This document shows, in pieces, positions 1-11,280 of a stretch of 64,000 nt of DNA. Source of the stretch: Nageia nagi (lineage: Eukaryota; Pinophyta); the NCBI GenBank assembly GCA_050084985.1, contig JBITNC010000001.1, positions 25,978,001-26,042,000 on the forward strand, in the 5' to 3' direction. Every line of letters begins with the position of its first letter. Within the stretch, counting starts at the first letter, position 1. The notes below the pieces were generated by a model that was not told the origin of the DNA, ran no database searches, and saw nothing but the letters and a program-made list of their open reading frames with translations. The position numbers and the translations under genes were made by a program.

Positions 1-888
1 ATCAACTTCTTTATGACTTTGAATGCCATAATAGTTACAATTACCATCAAACGTTTCCTTAAGATAAGCAGTGTTTGCTTTGCCTTTTCCATCTCTTTGC
101 TTGAAATGATTATTGTTGCTATTATTCTTACTGCTATGGTTTTTATTGTTCCTATGGCTGTTGTAGCCATTACCTCTTTTCTCAAACCTTTTGGAGGAAG
201 AAAGAAAAAGATTTCTTTTGATAGTTGAACTTCTGTTTGAAAGAAATTTTGGTTGCTCCAAGAGCAACGTTATTATCCTTAGGAGAAGAAATCAACCCTT
301 TATTGTTAAGGGTATTCTCATGCTTCAATAGGTGCCTTGAAAGGTTTTCAAGAGAGATAACTTCTTCTTCATCATCAAGCCTTATTTCTATAACTATTAC
401 AAAGTTTCCAAAATTTGAAGAGAGGCTTTGAAGAATGACAAAGACCATGAACTCATCATTGATCCAATTGCATCCACAAGCAGTAAGTTGGGTCATTAGG
501 TCAATAATTTTATTCAAGTAGATAGCCACATATTCATCTTCCCCTTGATGAGATTGAAGTAACTTTTGGAGAATGGTAAACCTTCTTGAAAATTTTGAAC
601 CAAGGTAGATTTGCTTTAGCTTATCCCATGCTTCCTTTGCTAAGGTTGAAGAGGATATCATCAAGAGCACATCATCTAAAATTGCATAATAAATCATGGA
701 GGTTGCCAACTCATTCTTTGTGTTGTAAGCCTCTAGTGCCTTCTTATCTATAGGAGGTACAAGGTTCTCATTCATTATTTACCAAAGCTTTTTTACCTGT
801 AATTTAGCTTTCATCTGAGGTTCCCAAATCCCATAGTTGGAACCATCAAAAATGTGTTTGAGTAAAAATGATTCTCCATTTGCTACAC
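1..888 (-). pseudogene. Copia-1 copy A gag (5' part of element, runs off left edge)
   Basis: Decayed Ty1/Copia gag (UBN2-type capsid) read on the minus strand from about 888 downward. The longest open piece is 775-182. The gag start lies just upstream, where the frame reads FDGSNYGIWEPQMKAKLQ, the usual Copia N-terminal motif; a stop separates it from the 775 ATG. The core holds WDKLKQIYLGS and RRFTILQKLL. Toward the left edge the frame shifts into an asparagine-rich stretch and a zinc-knuckle relic, CNYYGIQSHKE, which has lost its second Cys. The same protein recurs in copies B (8740-8180) and D (31990-31080), which fixes its identity. PR, IN and RT would lie left of the window. It is dead as seen, because of frameshifts and stops. 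Confidence 0.88.
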
Positions 889-1800
889 AAAAAATGTAAA
901 ATAATAAGCATATATTTTCAATAGACTAAGTAAATAATACATGTTACATTTAACACTAAAGACATGCTTGATTTGATTCATAAGTGCAAATGTTTTACAA
1001 TTCAAATAATAACCCATGTACCCAAATACATTTCTCATTTCAAGAATTGTAGATATAGAGTGACATTATTGAGACTTATTTTCTTGTCTAAAATTAGGCC
1101 TTCACCTGGATACCCACACAAGAGGAGCCCAAGTACTACCAATCCTCAATCAGTTCCCCTTGGATAGTTATATACTCTCACAAGGAGATGTACTAGTTAT
1201 TTTTCAAAGTTCTAACATTTATTAGATCAGCCAAATTATTATTCTTGATTAGGTTTTAAATTTTCTTTCTAGGTTATTAGGATAATCTTTGAATGGATGT
1301 GCAGATATGTGGTATCATTACACACATATCTATTCACCTATTGAAGTTAAATCCAGACCAATAGAGGACTTAAAGGTAATTAGAAAGTATAAAATTTTCA
1401 CCATTTATATTATCAAACTTAAAGGCTTCAGTCTGCCTATCCTCACCTCATGGCTCCCCAAACAAGTCATGTTGTAGAATGTAAATGCGGATGTGTTTAT
1501 TTTAGGGTGTTGCTCATATCAATGTTTGCATTTTTGTTTGCATAAGTAAATAAATCAAAATATGAAACATGAAATAAAGAACATCATCCATGAAAAAAAA
1601 AATTGAAACCTAAGTGTCCAATGGGTTTTGTTTACTAACCCCTAAAGGACATACATATTTACAACATTCTTTATTTGTATAAGTTCATTCCATTCTTACA
1701 TACAAATAACTTAAGATTTTATGCATCATTCCAAAGCTTATTTTGCATAAGTCCATTTCATACTTTGCATAAATACTCAACATGCATTCTTAAGTGATAA

Positions 1801-2031
1801 GCATGCATTTTAAAAAAAAAATTAAGTCCTTGAGCATGCATTAAAAAAAATTAAGCATAGCTTTAAAAAACAATTAAGTAAGCATGCATTATTCCATTAA
1901 ATTAAGTAAGAAGCATGCATTATTTAACTTAAGGATTAAGTTCTAAGCATCAATTTAAGTCCTAAGCATACAACATTGACTTCAAAAAAAATTTAAGTAA
2001 TAAGCATAAGTGCTAATCTTAAGCATGCATT
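1801..2031. repeat. degenerate array of GCATGCAT palindromes
   Basis: GCATGCAT occurs at about 1801, 1834, 1882, 1913 and 2022, each followed by A/T-rich spacer with AATTAAG or TTAAGT words. A related ACATGCATT lies at about 1790. The core contains CATGCA, the RY/Sph motif bound by plant B3-domain factors. Whether this array is bound by anything is not shown by the sequence. Confidence 0.6.
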
Positions 2032-2739
2032 TTTTTTAACTTACAACATTTAACTTAAAAAATTTAAGTAAAACCTGCATCATTAACTTAAAAAAATTAA
2101 ATCTCTAAAAAATTTTAAAGTAAAGGAATTTCACAAATATTCCCCCCTCCTTTGACTTTAAAAATAACTAAGGAATTTAAAAAATATTTGCATGCTAAAT
2201 TTTTTTAAAAAAAAATACTTTAGTAAAAACTTTCACCACAATAAAAAAGCCAATATCTTAAAAAAAAATTGCTAATAAAAAAATCATTCCTCCCCTTAGG
2301 CAACATAAAAACAAATCATACTTGGGTAATAAATTACCTTAAAGTGTTAAGTTTTTAATTACCATACTTAAAATTATTTATTATACTTCTAAAAAAAATA
2401 TTACCTTCATGTGCCACATTTTTTAAAAAAAAATGGGATAGTAATGATGCATATTTGTAATTATAATAATGCATTAAATTTGGAGTAAAAGTGCATAAAA
2501 AGATGGCTTGCAAACATAAAACATGCCTACTAAAGAAGGATATGTTGCTTCTAGAGAGTTTGCAAGAATTAATTGAAAAAAGGAGACACATGCATAGTTA
2601 ATGCTACTTTTACCAAGGCATTCAAAAAGTTAAAAATAAATGCTTGTGGGTAAAAAAGATGACCACCTTTATGAGAAAATGTGCAAGCAAGGAACAAGAG
2701 GGAGTAAAGCAAATTTTTTTAAAAAATGGTTCATGGATG

Positions 2740-3090
2740 TAGGTTTCAAATAAAGGGTGAGTGGCTAAGGAGGAGGTTGGGTGGAGCACAGGTGAAGGGC
2801 AAAGCTGGTTGTGGTGGGTAGCATTGGTCATGTTGGGTGAAGGGGTTGTAGAGCAAGGCTATTATGGTAGGGCTACCAAGCGATGGTCAAGGTGGTAGGG
2901 TTACTGTGTGGTAGTCATGGTGGTAGGGTTGCCAGGTGATAGGGATAGCCAACGGTAGGTTATGTAGGCCATGATGGGAGGTCACAACAGTAGGGCTATA
3001 GGTAGTAGGGCCATGGCAGTAAGGTCACAAGCAATAGGCCATGGCAGCAGGGCTGCAAGCCATGAGCGATAGGGTCGCCACTAGCCAAGT
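2740..3090. repeat. G-rich degenerate repeat island in the Copia-1 leader
   Basis: The word GGTAGGG(C/T)T recurs with GCCATGG(C/T)AG and TGGTCA spacers, giving an imperfect 25-40 bp repetition. It stands out from the A+T-rich sequence on both sides. It is C-rich in the sense (minus) strand of the element. Copy D has a similar island at 33660-34150 with GGGGTTGATT(A/G)CCA-type repeats. Confidence 0.5.
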
Positions 3091-3804
3091 TTTTTTTTAT
3101 TTTTTATTTTTTTATATTATTTTAGACAAAGATTTTTTTAAATAAAATACTTTCCTCTTAATGTTTTAAAAAAAAATGTAACTTTTTTTTTAGTTACTAG
3201 ACTGCAACCTCAATCATTTTTTTTGTTAATATCAAAAATAGTTGACCAAAAATATATGACAACTATTTTGATCAAAGAATTAAGGCTAACAAAAAATATA
3301 AGGTTTTCATTGAAAGTTTGCATATAAATTTTTAAGAAGAAATGTATATAGTTTACTCAAAAAATTTTGATATACATAAAAAAAAAAACTTAAAAAAATA
3401 AGGATATGCAAAATTATAGCAATATAATAGGCAAAAATTGCAACTAGCAATAAGATATGTTAGTATAAAATAATGTAAAAAAATATATTGCTATCAAATA
3501 TTTTCATACAAATTTGAAGGAAAAAATATAGATATATATAATTTTTTTACTCAACTTTTGACAATAAAACCTTCAAAAATACTAAAGTATATGCAAAATT
3601 ATAGCAATATGATAGGAAACTAACAATAGTACATGTTAGTATGCATCAAAAAATATATTGCTATGTTAAGTAAATCAAGATAAAGTGAAGTAAGATTATA
3701 TCTTGAATCACTTTTACCTCTCAATGCAGTGAAGATAAAGAATGAGGATGTCCAAGATGAAGATGTAGAGCCTTAACACCAAGGATGTGAAAAGGAGCCT
3801 TCAA

Positions 3805-3819
3805 GGAGCTCTGATATCA
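3805..3819 (-). promoter_or_regulatory. Primer-binding site, initiator tRNA-Met type (copy A)
   Basis: On the minus strand this reads TGATATCAGAGCTCC, three bases after the LTR end TTCCTTCA. It matches the plant initiator tRNA-Met primer-binding site (TGGTATCAGAGC) with one G-to-A change. Its position left of LTR 3823-4326 shows that this LTR acts as the 5' LTR of copy A. Confidence 0.8.
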
Positions 3820-3822
3820 AAA

Positions 3823-4326
3823 TGAAGGAACTAAAACTAACAAGATAATTCCTAATCTACCAAGATCACATGAAAGCTCTCAATTTAGTTCTAACAAACT
3901 CATAAATAAGACAATCTCACAAAGTAACTCAAGATATAAAGTGGTTCCTCCAACTAGGAGTACATCCATTAACTAGATCTTTACTTCAATCACAAATACA
4001 ACTCTCTTACAATCCTCCTAATCTCAACTCCTACACTTCTATTCTATAACATAACTTTACTCCATAAATTGGTGTCTAATCACAAAAAGGGAGCCTTCTA
4101 TTTATAGGCCAAAATCTCTCTTTGGATCACCCTTTTATCCAATGTACAAAAGCATGAAATGCACATCCTTTTACCGAAGGGCATGTTTATGACATGGAGT
4201 GTAAGACAAATTACATTAAAATATTCACTTAAATATTTAACGTATCATATGATACCCTTAAGTATTAGTGAATTTACATAGAAGATTTAATACAACCTTT
4301 ACAATAATGCATTATACATTCCAACA
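3823..4326 (-). repeat. Copia-1 LTR (5' LTR of copy A, apparently shared as 3' LTR of copy B)
   Basis: A 504-bp LTR that starts TGTTGGAATGTATAATGC and ends TTCCTTCA on the minus strand. A minus-strand TATA box, TATAAATAG, lies at 4098-4106. The same LTR recurs at 10182-10681, 25937-26435, 34838-35337 and, inverted, at 22829-23392. A PBS follows on the copy A side and the 3' end of copy B lies on the other side, so both internal regions appear to share it. Confidence 0.85.
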
Positions 4327-4743
4327 TTTATATTGCATGTTTTCTCAAATTTTACATCCTTTTTCATCATATTTTAGAAATATGAATGTCCAAGGTAATC
4401 AAATTTCACAATAAAAATGAACTCAAATTTTTTTCCTTGTTCAAGTTTTTCCTACGCAAAATGGTGCTAGAATTTGCATCTTAATGCCTTAAGCAATCTT
4501 GAATACCCACTTTTACTATTTTTTATTTTAGATTTTGACATAAAATTTGCATCAAGTTTTGTGTCCTTTGCAATCACTTTTTGTGTTGAACTTTGTGTCC
4601 CTTTTTGCATCCATTTTTGCATCGAAAAAAATAAAAAATGAAAAAAAAGGTTTCAAATCATATTGATGTGAATTAACATCATTTTTCATTTTTTATGATT
4701 GAAGACATAAAAAAGGATGTAAATTAGCCTTTTATTAGTAGTG
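4327..4743. mobile_element. degenerate CACTA-type miniature element (right end clear)
   Basis: The right end, read inward on the minus strand, is CACTACTAATAAAAGGC followed by TAATTTACATCC. This closely matches the terminus of the better preserved element at 28262-29220. The left end is decayed: an ATTTTACATCCTTTTT word at about 4352-4368 probably belongs to the opposite terminus, and no CACTA is left there. It lies where copy D has about 560 bp of element sequence between the end of pol and its LTR, so insertion and deletion probably both happened here. Confidence 0.45.
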
Positions 4744-4929
4744 TGGATAACTGAAATAGTGCTAGCAGAAGCATTCATACACTCAAAAATGTATAACTAG
4801 TTCCTCATATGGATAAAACTAATTATGAAGGTGTACACAAAAATATCAATATTATAAAGCTAAAAAATCATCCTAAGGATGAAGTTATCATTCAAAAATA
4901 TGAATTTAGCAAGAATTCAACCTTCACTC

Positions 4930-6420
4930 CCCTTAAGGATAATTTCACCAACCTAATAGATACACTAAGCTTATAAAGATGAGCTTAAGGAAGGGGCTTG
5001 GTGAATAAATCAGTAGAGTTTAGGATTGATGGACAATACTATAATTATAGGATACCATCCATAACCTTCTCCCTGATAAAGTGTGCCTAGATTTCAATAT
5101 TTTTTATTCTCTTATGTAAAATATTGTTCTTTTCTAAAGCAATCATCGAATGATTACCTAAATAAATGTAATATAGGTGAGCTTGCGCATACCTAATTTC
5201 TTTTAGCAAATAACTCAACCAAATAGCTTCCTAGATTGCGAATGATATGGCTCAATATTCTACCTTTATGGTGGAAAGAGTAATAGTAGGCTGATTCTTA
5301 GAAGACTAAGAGATGATAGCTGAAACAATGTTAAAAATATAAGTAGATGTTGATTTCCCTTCATCTTTATCTCCCCCATAGTCAAAATATGAGAACCTTG
5401 AGAGTATAAATGAGGGAAAATTGGAATATTTGAGAGCAAGATTCTTTGTTCTTGAAACATACCTTAATATTTGTTTAACAATATTGAGATGCTTAAAATA
5501 TAATTTTTGAATAAATTATGCTATAAGATTTATTGCAAAGGCAATATTTGGCCTAGAGATAGTCAAATAAAGAAGATTGTTAAGCAATTACATATAAGAA
5601 GTAGCATCTATCAATTGAGAGTTGGAGCTAAGAGTGATTATAAAAGAGATTGGGATCGTAATAGGTTTACAATCCTCCATTCTAAAATTTTGCAATATGT
5701 TTGAGATATACTTGGATTGAGTAAGGTAAGTACAATCCTTATATTGGTACCCTTACATACTAGGGTATTAGTGCAAGAGACCAAGATCAGTCATTCCAAA
5801 TGTTGCCTTGAGTTGTTATATGCACTCTTTGATGATTTCATCATTATTTCTTATGATCAAAATATCATCCACATAGAGAAAGATTCAAACTAATTCTTAT
5901 CCTTAATTGAGCACATATAGATCTGAATTGGAGAAGCACATATAGAACCCAATATTCACAAAGTATCATGAAATCATTTTTTACCAAGCTCTAGGTGCTT
6001 ACTTGATTCCATACAAGGAATTCTTTTAACTTATGCATAAGGGACTCTTTTCCTTTTACAACAAACCCTTCTAGTTGATTCATGTAGATCTCCACATCTA
6101 ATTCACCATTAAGAAAAGCACTCTTGACATCAAGTTAAAAAAAAAATCATCCTTAAGCTATTGAAAGAGAAAGGATCAACCTGATTGTGGGCATCTTTTC
6201 TACTGGAGAAAAAGTATCCTTAGAATCAACTTTGAATTTATGAGTGAAACCCTTGGCTACTAACCTTACTTTGTATTTCTCAATTTCTCCAATTAAATTG
6301 TATTTGACCTTGTAAATCCACTTGTTGCCAATCACTTCATGTTCATTGGGATAAGGAACCATTCCCAAATTTGATTTTTCATTAGAGCCTCATACTTCAC
6401 TTTAATTGCTTCCATCTAAC
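4930..6420 (-). pseudogene. Copia-1 B reverse transcriptase / RNase H remains
   Basis: The best open stretch is 6368-6153, with GNKWIYKVKYN and YKVRLVAKGFTHKF, the classical N-terminal block of Copia RT. It continues toward lower coordinates through broken frames that still align with copy D, for example a DVKSAFLNG-like block around 6125-6060 and the YVDD region near 5870. At about 5010-4960 the minus strand reads DLFTKPLP, the standard Copia RNase H C-terminus. A purine run follows (about 4930). Stops are frequent, so it is non-functional. Confidence 0.82.
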
Positions 6421-6719
6421 ATCTATTTTTGAAGCTTACTTGAATGATGAGGGCTCATTATTGATATCAATTTTAAAAAACAAGGATTTGTTTAAGGTCA
6501 TACTTCTCCTTATCCTTTATGTTAGAGGTATTTGCTCCTAAAGTGACTTATTTACACCAATATCCAACCAATTAGTTGCAACAAAGGAGTCATCAAGATC
6601 TTCCAAGTCCTCATAATAAGTATATTCCTTATGAAGTTTATTAAATTTTACATCCCTTGAGATGAATACTACTTTAGAGGAATGATTGTAGAGCTTTTAG
6701 CCTCTATGTTGACTATCAT

Positions 6720-7300
6720 AGCTCACAAAGATGCAATTTTTGGATCTTTTATCGAGCTTCTTTCTTTTCTCACAAAAAATGAAGGCATAGGCATCATAAC
6801 AAAAACCCTAAGGTAAGAGATGTTAAGTTTCTTTTCCATCCATGCCTCATACAATGTTTTTCCTTCAACTACTTTCGTTAGGGCACCTATTCGAGATGTA
6901 GATAGTAGTGTTCATTGCTTCACCTAGGATATTTCAAAACATGCACCTAATCATTTCTTGAATGATTTTATTCTTCCTTTTGGAAACACCATTTTATTGA
7001 GGGATGTAAGGGATCATGAATTACCATTTGATCTTGTATTTGGCATAATAGTCATTGAACTCATTACTATTGTATTCACCCCTATTATCAAATCTCAGTA
7101 TCATGATTTTGAAATCAATATTATTTTCAACCAGGGCTTTGAAATCTTTGATCCTTGTGCTCGAGTAGATAACTAAATGTTATCCTAGTGAAGTCATCAA
7201 TGAAGGTTAAGAGATAAGATACTCCCATAAGATGCTTAGTCTGACATGGACCCATCAAATCTAAATGTACAATTTGAAGAGGTTATGTATCGCTTATTGC
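6720..7300 (-). pseudogene. Copia-1 B integrase core remains
   Basis: Heavily decayed. By alignment with copy D (30457-29927) this covers the catalytic core, and LRVF and CIFVSYDSQHRG-like words mark its C-terminal part. The plus-strand open stretch 6958-7176 is only the antisense of this region; copy D has the same antisense shadow at 30188-30415. Confidence 0.68.
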
Positions 7301-7639
7301 CTCATCTTTCTCAAATTTTTACCTATTCATCTTACCTAAGATGCACTTTTCATAAAGACCAATTATGAGTGATATCTAAGGCAAACATTCCATACTTCTT
7401 GATTTTTCATGGCTTGAATAATTTTATGGTTAAGGTGACCTAATTGATGGTGCCAAGGATTTTCCTTCAGAAAATATTCATAGCAAGGTACATATTTGTT
7501 GGCACTTAATCCATAATGTAGAGATCATCTTTCATTGATCCTTTAACCAAAGTGAAAAGTTCCTTCTTAATGCACCAGAAGTGTGAGTTGAACTCGAATT
7601 AGTATCCTTTCCTTGTAACTTGAATTATGGAAAGAAAGT

Positions 7640-7917
7640 TTATACTAAGTTTAGGTACATAGAGCACAATTTTAAGAATGTTTTTCATGCAACAACACAC
7701 TCTTAATCCCTTGTAATTCAAGGATTGAATTATCACCTATCATAACAACATCCTTTGTATACTTATAAAAATTTTCAAACTTAGCCTTTACAAAATACAG
7801 GTAATTCATACACCTATAGTTAACAATCCAATCATTCGAGAAAGTGTGAGACCTAGAGTAAAGACCATAAATAAAAGCAATTTTATTATTCTTATTTTTC
7901 CTTTGAATTTGTTTCAT
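7640..7917 (-). pseudogene. Copia-1 B protease region, catalytic Asp lost
   Basis: Open stretch 7917-7672 on the minus strand. It reads FSNDWIVNYRCMNYLYF and later VMIGDNSILELQG, the standard layout of Copia protease (normally DSGC followed about 30 residues later by IGD/GDN). The catalytic DSGC is replaced by NYRC, so the Asp is lost. Copy D shows NSRC at the same place, which means Asp-to-Asn and Gly-to-Arg are common to both. Confidence 0.75.
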
Positions 7918-8179
7918 TTTTCAATTCCTTTGCCACATTGTTCTTTTTTTCTTGTAGCAATTTGATTCCTTGTAACCATAGATACCATAGAAATTACAAT
8001 TGCAATCAAATTTAGCTTTGGATTTTCTAGACTTTCATGGCCATTCTATTGTTTGTTTCCACCTTCCACAAAGTCCTTTTTTTGAAGCATGGGAATATTT
8101 TTTTTAGTTTTTAAACTTCTTTTTGAATTGAGTTTTTGTTGGTCCCAATGTCATAGAATTCTCCTTAGGAGTGGAGATC

Positions 8180-8762
8180 AATAACTTTTTATTTAGAGTT
8201 TCCTCATGTTTTGGGAGAAGCCTTGGAAGATTTTTCAAGGAATACACTTCTTTTCTTCATAGAGCTTCCTCTTAATTAATATCATAAAGTGACTAAATTT
8301 ATAAGAGAGGTTTTAAAGGATGATGAACACCATAAATGCATTGTTGATTTACTTGCAGCCACACCCCACATGTTGGGTCTTGAGATCAACAATCTTGTTC
8401 AAGCATATTGCAACACTTTTATTTTCCTCTTGACATGATTGTAATAAGTTTTTGATGATGGTTAACCTCTTGGAGAATTTGATGTTAAGGTAGATTTCTT
8501 CAGCCTTTCCCAAGCTTCCTTTGTAGAGTTTGAATAAGAGATCATGAGAAGGACTTCGTTTGAAACTATACAAAATATTATAAAGATTTCCAACTACTTG
8601 TTTGTGTTGTAAGCATCAAGTGCCTTTCATATATTGGATCAACTTGATTTTCATTTACTATTTCCCATATTTTTATGCTTAGAGCTTTACTTTCATCCTA
8701 GGTTACCAAATATCATAGTTGGAACTGTCCAAGATGTGCTTAGGTGAGAGTCTCCCATTTGA
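8180..8762 (-). pseudogene. Copia-1 B gag remains
   Basis: Minus-strand pieces align with gag of copies A and D. They include KFSKRLTIIKNLLQS and a later QHVGCGCK (open 8573-8349) and the N-terminal FDSSNYDIW-like block near 8730-8700. The nucleocapsid part near 8010-7930 retains CNFYGIYGYKES-like residues only. Several stops and frameshifts are present. Confidence 0.78.
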
Positions 8763-8795
8763 TACAAAATAAGATGAAATTATTAATTAATGTAA

Positions 8796-8880
8796 GCATG
8801 TTAAATTTGTTCAAATTAATAAATCATACATGTTAAATTTATTCAAATTAATCAATAATACATGTTGAATTTTAACCAAA
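8796..8880. repeat. 32-bp tandem repeat, about 2.5 copies, in copy B leader
   Basis: The unit is roughly TTAATCAATCATACATGTTG plus AATTTGTTCAAA. It follows directly on the gag start region. Copy D has about four units at 32082-32210, copy A about one (930-955). Confidence 0.65.
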
Positions 8881-10167
8881 GATAATCAACAAAGCATGCT
8901 TAAATTGTTAAGCAATTTTACATGAGCAAATATTTTCAATCTCATTAAATCATATGTACCATACATCCAACATTTTGTCATAACCAAGTAACATTATTAT
9001 GAGAGGGTAGAGTTGAGGTTATTTTTTTAAAATTAGGCCTTCACTTGGATGCCCACATGCATCACTCAATGATGAAATCCAAGTCATGATGGAGTCCAAA
9101 TCCTACCAATCCTCAAGCAATTCCCCTATGGTTAGCAATATGTTATCACAAGAAGAAGTATTAGCTATTTTCTAAGGGTGTGAGATATGTTGATCTACCA
9201 AATTTTATCTTGATTAGGTTTTAAGTTGTCCTCTTAGGTTATCACAATAATACCTAAATGGACATGTGGACATGTGATATCACTATACATATGCATGTCC
9301 ACCTATATGGAGTTATGTCCAGACCAACAAAGGACTTAGGAGTAATTAAGAAGTATGAACTTTACACCATTTGGATTGATAGACTAAAGGCTCTAGTATG
9401 CTTTGTTCTCTCATATTGGCTCCAAAAATAAGTCATATTATGAAATAAATATGTGAATGTGTTCATTTAAGGGGTGTGCACTTTCAATATCTACAATTTA
9501 TTTTTGTAAAAAAAAATTAAAAACAATCTGCTTAACATATAGTGTATGAAAAAATTACATCATCAAATTTGAAACCTAAGAGTTTCCAATAGGTTTTGTC
9601 ACAACCCCAAGAGGATCTCTTTACAAAAAATGCATGAATTCATTACATGAGTTCATTATTTTCAAGTAATAATAAAAATAAGGAGTTCCCCCTTTTACTT
9701 AAAAAACTTGAACTCAGCAAGAAAATTCCAACACTTTTTACTATAGCCCCCTCCTTAAAAGCATAAAACATTGCATTATTAAACTTTTAAGGAAATAAGA
9801 ATGACTTAAAAAAAATTTGCTCATTATAAATTTTCTTTCATTAGTGTTTGAAAAAAATACACCTGCTTAAAAAATTTCCTTCCCTCCAAATTTTAAGAGA
9901 AAAATATAGATTAAAAATACCTCCTATAAAGGGTTTTAACTTTTCAACACCCCTCCTTCAAAGTATTTATTTAAGAATAAAATTGGTAAATAAATATTAA
10001 AAAAATTTAAAAACATATTCTTTATAATACATCTCCTCCTTATTTATAAAAAAAAGTCATTGTTTGTTAATAAAAAACTATTATGCAAAAGTGCATGTGT
10101 AATAATTAATCTTTGGAACAAATAATGATTAACAAGGTATTTACAAACCCTACACCAAATATTATTC
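8881..10167 (-). other. Copia-1 B leader, no gene
   Basis: This is the stretch between the PBS and gag of copy B. It aligns with the gag-proximal half of the leaders in A and D, but the G-rich island and about 1.4 kb are missing. No ORF of interest was seen. Confidence 0.6.
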
Positions 10168-10179
10168 ACTTTGATACCA
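10168..10179 (-). promoter_or_regulatory. Primer-binding site, initiator tRNA-Met type (copy B)
   Basis: The minus strand reads TGGTATCAAAGTG two bases after the LTR end TTCTCTTCA. It matches the first eight bases of the plant iMet site exactly, then carries G-to-A. Confidence 0.75.
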
Positions 10180-10181
10180 AT

Positions 10182-10681
10182 TGAAGAGAATAAGCCTAAA
10201 TGAATAAATTCCTATTTTACCAAGATCACATGAAGAGCTCTCTAAAACATCATCACAATAACAGAAACAAGATATTCAATCTCACAAAGTTGACACCATA
10301 TGTAAAGTGGTTCCTCTCATGGAAGAGAGTACATAAAGTAATCTAATATTTCCTTATTCTAAAAAAAAACTCTCTTCTAAGACTCTTTCTCACTTCTCCT
10401 AACAATCATAGAACATAACTTTACTACAAACTTTAGTGAGTGATCTCAAGGAGAGGGCCATCTATTTATAGACCAAAATCCTCCCTTGGATCACTCTTTT
10501 AACCATTGTACAATGTCATGACATGCATCACCATTTTACCCAAGAGGCATGCTCATGACATGGAGTGTAGGACAAGTTACATTATCATATTCACTAAATA
10601 CTTAAGGTATATAGGTATACCCTTAAGTATTAAGTGAATTACATGAAGAGACCTTACAATAATGCATTATACAATCCAATA
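10182..10681 (-). repeat. Copia-1 5' LTR of copy B
   Basis: A 500-bp LTR aligned end to end with 3823-4326 and 34838-35337. The minus-strand TATAAATAG lies at 10462-10470. The right end has TA instead of CA on the plus strand (expected TGTTGG on minus), probably a point change. Confidence 0.85.
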
Positions 10682-11280
10682 ACTTTCACTCTAACTTGAG
10701 ATCATTAAGGAGGATGGTGAAATATTATGTTAGGAGATATCCTTCAAATATTAAGTGTTTGGGATAAATTTAAACTATAAATTTGTATAAATATGAGGAC
10801 CACTAGAAAAATGATGTTATTCTCACAAAGTGTTAGAAATGTTTTGTTTGGTCCTTGAACAATTTGTATACTTGAGATGTAAGAAAACCTATGAGTTTTC
10901 TTACCTCTCATAAAATATTGATACATAGAGATTTTTTTTATTATTTTACATGAAATTTGAGCTTAAAATGTGATATCTTATATAAAAGATATTAATAAGG
11001 AACGCTATAGTTATGGTGTTTCCATCTTAATATGCTAAATCTAATGAGGAAGATGGAATATTTTCATCACAATTATTTTTAGAAGAAAGGATTTATATAC
11101 TCTAAAAGGTTTTTGAAAATTTTCATTTATGTTTATGAAATCTTCAAAACAATTATGAGCAATATTATAGATTTTCAAACTAGGTTCAAACATGCACTTA
11201 GGGTTGTAGATTGATATTTAAGAAAGTGACTAATAAGTTTGATGTGATTCTATTATGAAATTGTTAGTTTTTGGGGAAAA
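10682..11280. other. no gene recognised
   Basis: A+T-rich sequence right of copy B. The minus-strand ORF 10926-10744 has no recognisable motif, and I see no repeat structure. Confidence 0.5.

Larger units (their letters stand above)
889..3804 (-). other. long 5' untranslated leader of Copia-1 copy A
   Basis: About 2.9 kb separate the primer-binding site from the gag start. No coding signal was found. The sequence is very A+T-rich with many A runs (1560-2400 and 3100-3700) apart from a G-rich island at 2740-3090. Copy D has a leader of the same length and layout (32000-34822), including the G-rich island near its far end. Copy B has only about 1.4 kb, so that copy carries a deletion. Small ORFs inside (for example 2591-2355 and 2831-2622 on the minus strand) have no recognisable content. 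Confidence 0.65.
4744..10681 (-). mobile_element. Copia-1 copy B (Ty1/Copia LTR retrotransposon, decayed)
   Basis: A minus-strand Copia element reading LTR 10681-10182, PBS, leader, gag (about 8740-8180), PR (7917-7640), IN (about 7300-6720), RT/RNase H (about 6420-4930). The order gag-PR-IN-RT-RH is the Copia order. Every domain is broken by stops and frameshifts. No 5-bp target duplication could be found, as expected if LTR 3823-4326 is shared with copy A in a tandem array. Confidence 0.85.

Noticed and set aside
2900-3090. Telomere-like GGTAGGGTT repeats
   Set aside because: Irregular spacing and variable words; not the plant TTTAGGG repeat.
6958-7176. Plus-strand ORF, repeated at 30188-30415
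   Set aside because: Both are the antisense of the Copia-1 integrase and keep no independent motif; similarity to each other follows from the element.
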